This document shows positions 58,612 to 64,000 of a stretch of 64,000 nt of DNA, one piece after another; the first letter of the stretch is position 1; every line of letters begins with the position of its first letter. The translations under genes were made by a program, and so were the position numbers. The DNA is from Fibrobacter sp. UWH4 (lineage in GTDB: Bacteria > Fibrobacterota > Fibrobacteria > Fibrobacterales > Fibrobacteraceae): the NCBI RefSeq assembly GCF_900142475.1, contig NZ_FRAY01000005.1, positions 310,001 through 374,000 on the forward strand. Reading direction: 5' to 3'. The notes below the pieces were generated by a model. The model worked only from the letters and a program-made list of their open reading frames with translations. It did no database searches and was not told the DNA's origin.

Positions 58612-61600
58612 ATGCTACACTTGAAATTTGCCCTGAATCTGGAACATCTCGCCGACGAGATGATCGAAGCCCTCACTGCCGCTTGGACCGACCCGTTCAA
58701 CGCCCCGGTCGTGATATTCCCGGACCCGAAACTCGAGCAGTGGTTTCGCCTGCGCTGGATGAAGAAGAAGGGCGTACTCGCCAACCTGAACAAGAGCACC
58801 ATTGACAGGTTCCTGTTCGACATCTTGGTGGGAGAAGGTGTCGTCACGGACAAGGAAGGTAAAACAACTCGTCTCTGCAAGCTCTCGGCGGATATCCTGA
58901 TGAACGTGATTCTCGCCTACCTGACGAGCGAAACGGACGGTATCCCGAACTACAAGCGCATCGACGACGAAGTGACCCGCTACCTCACGAACGCGAACGA
59001 CCCGGAGGGAGGACTTGACGAAAACCACCTGTTCGATTTTGCCCTGAAGATGGCATCACTCTTCCTGGAATACGAGACGAGTCGCCCGAGCGGTTTCGCA
59101 AAAAATGCGAATGGCGATGTAGATGGCATTCTCGACCACTGGAAAGCGGGAAAACTGCAGCCGTTCTTTGCGAATTTCAACGGCAAGCTCGCGGGGCGCG
59201 AGGCATGGCAGCAAAAGCTGTATTCGGCCATTTTCCACAAGCAGGGCGACAATGAATCGCTATTGACCCGTGCTTTCAAGGAAATGTCCCAAAAATTGCA
59301 CGAAAATCGGAATTACCTCACCATCCCGTACCTCTTCGAGGCTCTTGAAAACGGTAAATTCAACGAAGAAAAACTTCCGCACGGCAGCAACGGCAAGGTT
59401 CTCCCCGTCTTTATCTTCGGGCTTTCGGGTATGGGGCAGTTTTACCGTGTCATCTTGCAGAAATATGCCAGCGAGCACGACGTGTACGCATTCATCCAGA
59501 ATCCGTGTATGGAATTCTGGGAAGACGCGTTTACCGCCCCCGAGAAAATTTGCAGGAATTGGGAAGTTTCCAAGACTGGTGAATGGAAATCGGGTACCGG
59601 CGATGCCGCGCACATCAAGGACAAGATGAAAATCATGGAAACGGGAAATCCCGAATCCGGCGACCCGACGACGGACATCGAGGATATTTCCGAGTGCGCA
59701 GGCAACGGTACGCAACCTGCAATGCAACCGGCAGAAAACGACCTGCTCGTAAACTGGGGCCGTTCCGGACGCGACAACATAAAACTCTGGTGTCAGGCGA
59801 CCAACTACGATTTCGACTTCAACGGCATTTTTGACAGGGAGGGGCGCGAAATCGAATTGCCGCAAGACACCCTCCTGCACAAGGTACAATACGCCGTCGC
59901 GCATCGCGAAAACAACATGGACGGTCTTGAATCCTGCGTAGGCGACGGTTCCCTCGACGTGACCGCGGCACCGACCCGAATCCGCGAGATCGAGGACCTG
60001 CACACCCAAGTCTGCAAGTTGCTCAGAAAGGGCGCACGCGTTGAGGATATCCTGGTGGTATCGCCCTGCCTCGACGATTACCGCACGGCAATCAACATGG
60101 TGTTCGACCAGAGCGAAAAGATGCGCATCCCGTTCTCGATAGTCGATTCGCCCGCAAGGAGTTCCTTGACCGAAAATGCACTCGCGAGCCTGTTCACCGT
60201 CCTTGACCAGAAGGGGATTTCTAGGCCCGACTTCTTTGCGCTGGTCCGCAATCCCGTTGTGCAGGCGGTCCGCAAGATTACCAACGAGGAGGTGGACGCC
60301 TGGCAGAACTGGGTATCCGAAACGAATACGTTCCGCCCCCGCGACAAGCAGGATGACTGGGACAAGGTCAAGAACCGCCTGCTGATGGCCCAGATGACAA
60401 CATACGAGGTCAACTTCGACGGCGATACGCTCCGGCCCTTCTCCGATATGGCCTGTTCCGACAAGGCGTCGCTCTGCAAGTTTATCGACTGCATCGAAAC
60501 ACTTGAGGATTGGGTGGAATTCGGCAAGAACAAGTGCAACGACCTGGACCTGCTCGCGGAACATCTCGACAAGTGGATTGCCATGCCGCACGTTCCCGAT
60601 GCGCTCAAGAGTGAAACCATCGTCTACAGGCGCGTCGCCGATGCGATTGCACTTCTCGGCTGGCAGAATGCGGCCGGCCAGAAGGATATCTCGATGAAAA
60701 TCGTGGAACAGGCCCTCCTTACCGCCGCACAGGGAACCGAATACAGTTGCGGGAACATTTTCGTGAACGGGATTACCTTCATGAAGTTCGCCCCGAACCG
60801 CACGCTCCCCGTAAAACATCTGTTCTTTATCGGCGCCGACGCGATGTCGTTCCCTGGGGCAAAACAGCACAATACGCTCGACCTGCGCAAATCCTGCAGG
60901 CCCTGGCCCGGTGACGATTCGCCCGTACTCAAGAACCGCTATGCGTTCCTGTGCCAGCTCATGAGCACGGGGGAAGGTTTCCACCTGAGCTACGTGAACA
61001 AGGATATCAAGAAGGATGCGGAACTGTACCCGTCGTCGGTGGTAAACGACCTGCGGAAATTCATCGCCGTGGAATGGAAGGAAAACGAGATTAAGCTCGA
61101 CGAGACGCGCGATGTAACCGAATTGTTCACGCCCAAGAGCCTGCGCAACAAGGAAGCGTTCGAATGGATGCGCCTCTCCGAAGAGGAACACCAGGAAAAA
61201 ATCAGGAAGCGCCGCAGGGAAAGGCTTGGAAAGTTGGACAGAAGCAAGCAGAAGGAATACCTGGTGCGCATTCCGGAACGTGTGGGTTTCTACACGCTCG
61301 CAAGCTTCCTCAAAGACCCGTTCCAGTTCCGCATCTCGCTCATGCTGATTGACGAAGATGACGAGGATGTCGAGAAGGAACTTTTCGAACCCGTCTATTT
61401 CGACCATCTGGATACAAGTATCGTGCTGAAGAAGGCGCTGGCCGCCGAACTTTCGGGAGAATCGGAAGAACTCGAAAACTTCAAGAAAGACCTCGAACTG
61501 AAGGGAAAGACGCCTAACGGCGAATTCGGGGCAATCCAGTGGCAAACCATCGACGCCAAGAAAAAACTGATTCTCTCCCAGATGGGTGGCACTCCCGAGG

Positions 61601-62367
61601 CACCCGGCCTCGTGCAGGACATTCAGGCAAACTGGTCGTACGGCCAAAAAATCCAGGATTTGCAATTCACACGTACCGACGGTTCCCAGTGGCTCCTTTC
61701 CGGCAAGCTGGACTGGAGCAACGCAAAGAAAATCGAAGACGTGACGGAAATAATCGAGGTCAGCTCCACAAGCAGCAAGAACGAAAAAATTTCCTTCGAC
61801 AAGTACATGTCCCCCTATATCAAGGCGCTTGCCGTCATTGCGTACAAGGGCTCCGCCAAGCCCGAACTTGAAAATACGCCGCAGACAATCGGCGTCTCCA
61901 TCTATTCTTGCGACAAGGAAATGAGCGGCCCCGCAAAGACGAGCGTAATCATGACTCCCGCAGACGCCCGCAAGAAAATCGAGACCATATACACCACCGC
62001 ATTCGGTGACGAGACGACAAAATCCATGCCGTTCAGTAAGGCAGTCCCTGCCGACCTCATCGGCGAACTCAAGGAAAAGAATATCTTCAGCTACGCCGAA
62101 AAGCTTCTGAGCGATTCATGGGCATTTTTCGACAAGAAGAGCCTTTTCAACCCCTTGACCGATGTCGGTTTCTCTCCCGATAAATTTGCAAGCGAATGGG
62201 ACGAAGCGACCGATAAAATGAACAGGCTCATCGCCATCAAGAAGTATGTAAAGCCAAAAGAGCAGGACGGCGCGGAGACAACAAAGAAGGCTGAAACAGG
62301 CAAGGCGGCTACGGCTAAAACCGCCACCAAAAAGACTACGGCAAAGAAAGGCAAGGCAAAGGAGTAG
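58612..62367 (+). CDS. recC: RecC-like exonuclease V subunit
   Basis: 1251 aa. The start (MLHLKFALNLEHLADEMIEALTAAWTDPFNAPVVIFPDPKLEQWFRLRWMKKKGVLANLNKSTIDRFLFDIL) is the RecC-type N-terminus, and HVFIFGLSGMGQFY, HLFFIGADAMSFPGAKQHN and RVGFYTLASFLKDPFQFRI are inactivated-helicase landmarks. A PD-(D/E)xK-like end is followed by a ~30-residue Lys/Ala/Thr tail. Together with the RecB-like subunit encoded 8 bp later it processes double-strand breaks. No RecD is visible in the window. Confidence 0.9.
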   Translation: MLHLKFALNLEHLADEMIEALTAAWTDPFNAPVVIFPDPKLEQWFRLRWMKKKGVLANLNKSTIDRFLFDILVGEGVVTDKEGKTTRLCKLSADILMNVILAYLTSETDGIPNYKRIDDEVTRYLTNANDPEGGLDENHLFDFALKMASLFLEYETSRPSGFAKNANGDVDGILDHWKAGKLQPFFANFNGKLAGREAWQQKLYSAIFHKQGDNESLLTRAFKEMSQKLHENRNYLTIPYLFEALENGKFNEEKLPHGSNGKVLPVFIFGLSGMGQFYRVILQKYASEHDVYAFIQNPCMEFWEDAFTAPEKICRNWEVSKTGEWKSGTGDAAHIKDKMKIMETGNPESGDPTTDIEDISECAGNGTQPAMQPAENDLLVNWGRSGRDNIKLWCQATNYDFDFNGIFDREGREIELPQDTLLHKVQYAVAHRENNMDGLESCVGDGSLDVTAAPTRIREIEDLHTQVCKLLRKGARVEDILVVSPCLDDYRTAINMVFDQSEKMRIPFSIVDSPARSSLTENALASLFTVLDQKGISRPDFFALVRNPVVQAVRKITNEEVDAWQNWVSETNTFRPRDKQDDWDKVKNRLLMAQMTTYEVNFDGDTLRPFSDMACSDKASLCKFIDCIETLEDWVEFGKNKCNDLDLLAEHLDKWIAMPHVPDALKSETIVYRRVADAIALLGWQNAAGQKDISMKIVEQALLTAAQGTEYSCGNIFVNGITFMKFAPNRTLPVKHLFFIGADAMSFPGAKQHNTLDLRKSCRPWPGDDSPVLKNRYAFLCQLMSTGEGFHLSYVNKDIKKDAELYPSSVVNDLRKFIAVEWKENEIKLDETRDVTELFTPKSLRNKEAFEWMRLSEEEHQEKIRKRRRERLGKLDRSKQKEYLVRIPERVGFYTLASFLKDPFQFRISLMLIDEDDEDVEKELFEPVYFDHLDTSIVLKKALAAELSGESEELENFKKDLELKGKTPNGEFGAIQWQTIDAKKKLILSQMGGTPEAPGLVQDIQANWSYGQKIQDLQFTRTDGSQWLLSGKLDWSNAKKIEDVTEIIEVSSTSSKNEKISFDKYMSPYIKALAVIAYKGSAKPELENTPQTIGVSIYSCDKEMSGPAKTSVIMTPADARKKIETIYTTAFGDETTKSMPFSKAVPADLIGELKEKNIFSYAEKLLSDSWAFFDKKSLFNPLTDVGFSPDKFASEWDEATDKMNRLIAIKKYVKPKEQDGAETTKKAETGKAATAKTATKKTTAKKGKAKE

Positions 62368-62375
62368 AGGTGAGT

Positions 62376-64000
62376 ATGTCCGAAGAAATCAATGAATTCA
62401 AGATAAACAAGTTCACTCCTTCCAAGAGCATCTACATCGAGGCTTCCGCAGGCACTGGCAAGACCTATACTATCCAGCTGATAGTCGCGCGTATGCTTGC
62501 CGAGGGCACTCCGCTCAAGAAAATCCTGATCGTGACCTACACCGAAAAGGCGGCAGGCGAACTGAAGGACCGTATCCGCAAGAAAATCGACGAGGTCCTG
62601 CAAAAGGGCAGAATCGACAAGAGCGAACCCGAACTTTCGCCCGAACAGATGGCGAATTTCCGCAAGGCCTACCAGGATGTGGACAACGCGGCGATATTTA
62701 CCATCCATTCCTTCTGCCAGAAGGCGCTCAAGGAGTATGCCTACGATGCGGGCAGACCGTTCGACATGGCGATGGTCGACGATTCCGCCGTCGAGGACAT
62801 GGTAGACCAGTACATTCGCGACAAGTGGAGCAAGGATGACGAATTCATCGCCCTGCTGAGAGAAGCCGAAAGCACTTCCAGCCTTATCGAGAACCTGAAA
62901 AGCTATTTCATCAAGGCTGTCGACATGTACAAGGGAGTCGACGCAAGCGGCAAGGAAATCGTCACGATTGACGAAGTCGAAATGCCCAAGCTAGGCGAAA
63001 AAGCGCTGTCGCTGGAAGAACTGGAGAAAATCGCGCAGGCGAATAATTTCGAAGAACTCGTGTCTACCCTTCATCTGGAAGGCCAACTTGAAATTTTTGA
63101 AGCGAACACGGACAAATTCTTCACAAAGAAAAACACGGGGCCTATTCCCGAATTTCTCAACAGTCTAAAGAAATGGAAAAAGGGCTCTCCGTTATACGAC
63201 GGTTCGTTCAAAGATGGAAAATGCCCGCAAGAAGACTGGCCCAAGGATATGTATGCGTCTTTTTGCTACCTAAAGGAACTCAAGGGATTCCTTTCCGACA
63301 TCGACAAGAAGGTTGAAAAGGTCAAGCTCCACAAGTTCCTTATCGCCCACACGCCGCAACTTTTCGACGCATGGCAGGCATACAAGGCCGAAAACAAGTT
63401 GCAGTCGTTCAACGACATGATTCTTTCGGTCCACAAGGCCGTCATGGAGCCCGGCAGTGCGCTCAAGGAACGCCTCAGCGCGCAGTACACCTACGCCATC
63501 ATTGACGAATTCCAGGACACGAACCAGCTGCAGTGGGATATCTTCAGCAATGTGTTCCAGAACTTCGTGGTAGGCGACCCCAAGCAGTCCATCTACAGTT
63601 TCCAGGGCGCCGACGTGAACGTGTACAAGAAGGCGACAGGCGAAATCGGCAAGAAAATTGACCTCGTGCACAACTTCCGCTCCACGGACGGAATTATCAA
63701 CGGCTGCAACGCGCTATTTTCCGGCAATTATTTCGCACCCGCAGAAGGGATGCCCGAACTCGTGAAGTTTACGGATTCATACCCTCCCGAAGGCGAGAAC
63801 GCAGGCCAGAAGAAGAAGGCGCCCGAAATCGACGGCAACGAAGTCCGCTCCATCTGGCTCAGCGAGAAGGACATCTCGGCAGACAGCTTCGCTGCAACGG
63901 CAGTCGCGCATATTATCGACTGGTGTTCCTTCCGCGAAGACGGCGAGACGACGCGACTTCAGGTGTTCGACAAGGATTACGGCAAGCCCGGTCACGATTC
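62376..64000 (+). CDS. recB: RecB-like helicase/nuclease, N-terminal part (runs off window)
   Basis: 541 codons visible. UvrD-type helicase: IEASAGTGKTYTIQL (Walker A, ~22-36), ILIVTYTEKAAGELKDRI (Ia), IFTIHSFCQKAL, FNDMILSV, AIIDEFQDTNQLQWDIF (Walker B) and VVGDPKQSIYSFQGAD, then HNFRST. This is the RecB order of motifs. RBS GAGGTGAGT. The nuclease domain should lie beyond the window. Confidence 0.93.
   Translation, partial: MSEEINEFKINKFTPSKSIYIEASAGTGKTYTIQLIVARMLAEGTPLKKILIVTYTEKAAGELKDRIRKKIDEVLQKGRIDKSEPELSPEQMANFRKAYQDVDNAAIFTIHSFCQKALKEYAYDAGRPFDMAMVDDSAVEDMVDQYIRDKWSKDDEFIALLREAESTSSLIENLKSYFIKAVDMYKGVDASGKEIVTIDEVEMPKLGEKALSLEELEKIAQANNFEELVSTLHLEGQLEIFEANTDKFFTKKNTGPIPEFLNSLKKWKKGSPLYDGSFKDGKCPQEDWPKDMYASFCYLKELKGFLSDIDKKVEKVKLHKFLIAHTPQLFDAWQAYKAENKLQSFNDMILSVHKAVMEPGSALKERLSAQYTYAIIDEFQDTNQLQWDIFSNVFQNFVVGDPKQSIYSFQGADVNVYKKATGEIGKKIDLVHNFRSTDGIINGCNALFSGNYFAPAEGMPELVKFTDSYPPEGENAGQKKKAPEIDGNEVRSIWLSEKDISADSFAATAVAHIIDWCSFREDGETTRLQVFDKDYGKPGHD

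Noticed and set aside
59260-61665. 801-codon minus-strand frame opposite recC
   Set aside because: Antisense shadow of the RecC-like gene; composition is typical of reversed coding sequence.
1-64000. tRNA or rRNA genes
   Set aside because: I looked for cloverleaf-like or rRNA-like blocks in the gaps and found none I could support.

Overview
The window most resembles a Fibrobacter-type genome (Fibrobacterota). The signs are a TIGR02147-family regulator coupled to a lipoprotein, xylan- and cellulose-degrading enzymes built from a catalytic domain, a CBM6 module and a shared C-terminal tail, many secreted lipoproteins, and dispersed GTCAT...ATCC repeats. This was read from sequence alone with no database search, so family names rest on motifs and architecture.

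Layout. (1) 1-5.4 kb, minus strand: a zinc-acquisition locus with a Zur-like Fur regulator, ZnuA, ZnuC, ZnuB, a periplasmic OB-fold-like protein, two small Cys/His membrane proteins, a His/Asp-rich lipoprotein and the start of a TonB-dependent receptor. A perfect 19-bp palindrome lies in front of the regulator. (2) 5.5-14.4 kb, plus: a regulator/lipoprotein pair, then three secreted xylan-degrading enzymes (GH43, GH30, CE6). (3) 15.1-24.6 kb, plus: a PPIase lipoprotein, an ECF sigma/anti-sigma/caspase-like operon, a TonB-dependent receptor and a lipoprotein. (4) 24.6-30.4 kb, minus: an ABC exporter with PqqD-like, signal-peptidase-like and HPr-kinase-like proteins (a possible orphan RiPP-type cluster), then NagZ-like and LD-carboxypeptidase lipoproteins. 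(5) 30.6-37.4 kb, plus: an outer-membrane protein and a TonB energy-transduction operon (DUF3450, ExbB, ExbB, ExbD, TonB, TPR). (6) 37.5-41.7 kb: MBL-fold lipoprotein, dNTPase-like HD protein, AAA+ remnant, and a GH5 cellulase with a one-base frameshift. (7) 41.8-58.5 kb: an accessory island with unknown genes, DUF3791/DUF3990, a DUF4143 ATPase, type III restriction-modification, a DUF4417 operon and two Fic proteins. (8) 58.6 kb to the end: RecC-like and RecB-like nuclease subunits.

Connections. The sigma operon, the TonB receptor and the TonB/ExbBD operon share an upstream element, GTRACRCTTTC-N10-GGTGTT, with identical spacing, which suggests one regulon for TonB-dependent uptake. In and beside the accessory island, five loci share another element, TTGTCGC-N10-TATATT.

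The strongest candidate for something new is a pair of ~205-nt structured RNA elements on the minus strand (55772-55566 and 53970-53757). Each ends in a U-tract. One sits just upstream of the DUF4417 operon and the other just upstream of the type III mod-res genes. The copies differ by compensatory base-pair changes in long helices, two of which form a pseudoknot, and one copy has a near-consensus promoter at the right distance. Two genes (GH5, and an SF0329-like gene at 46.3 kb) carry one-base indels in homopolymers, so either real decay or assembly error is possible there.
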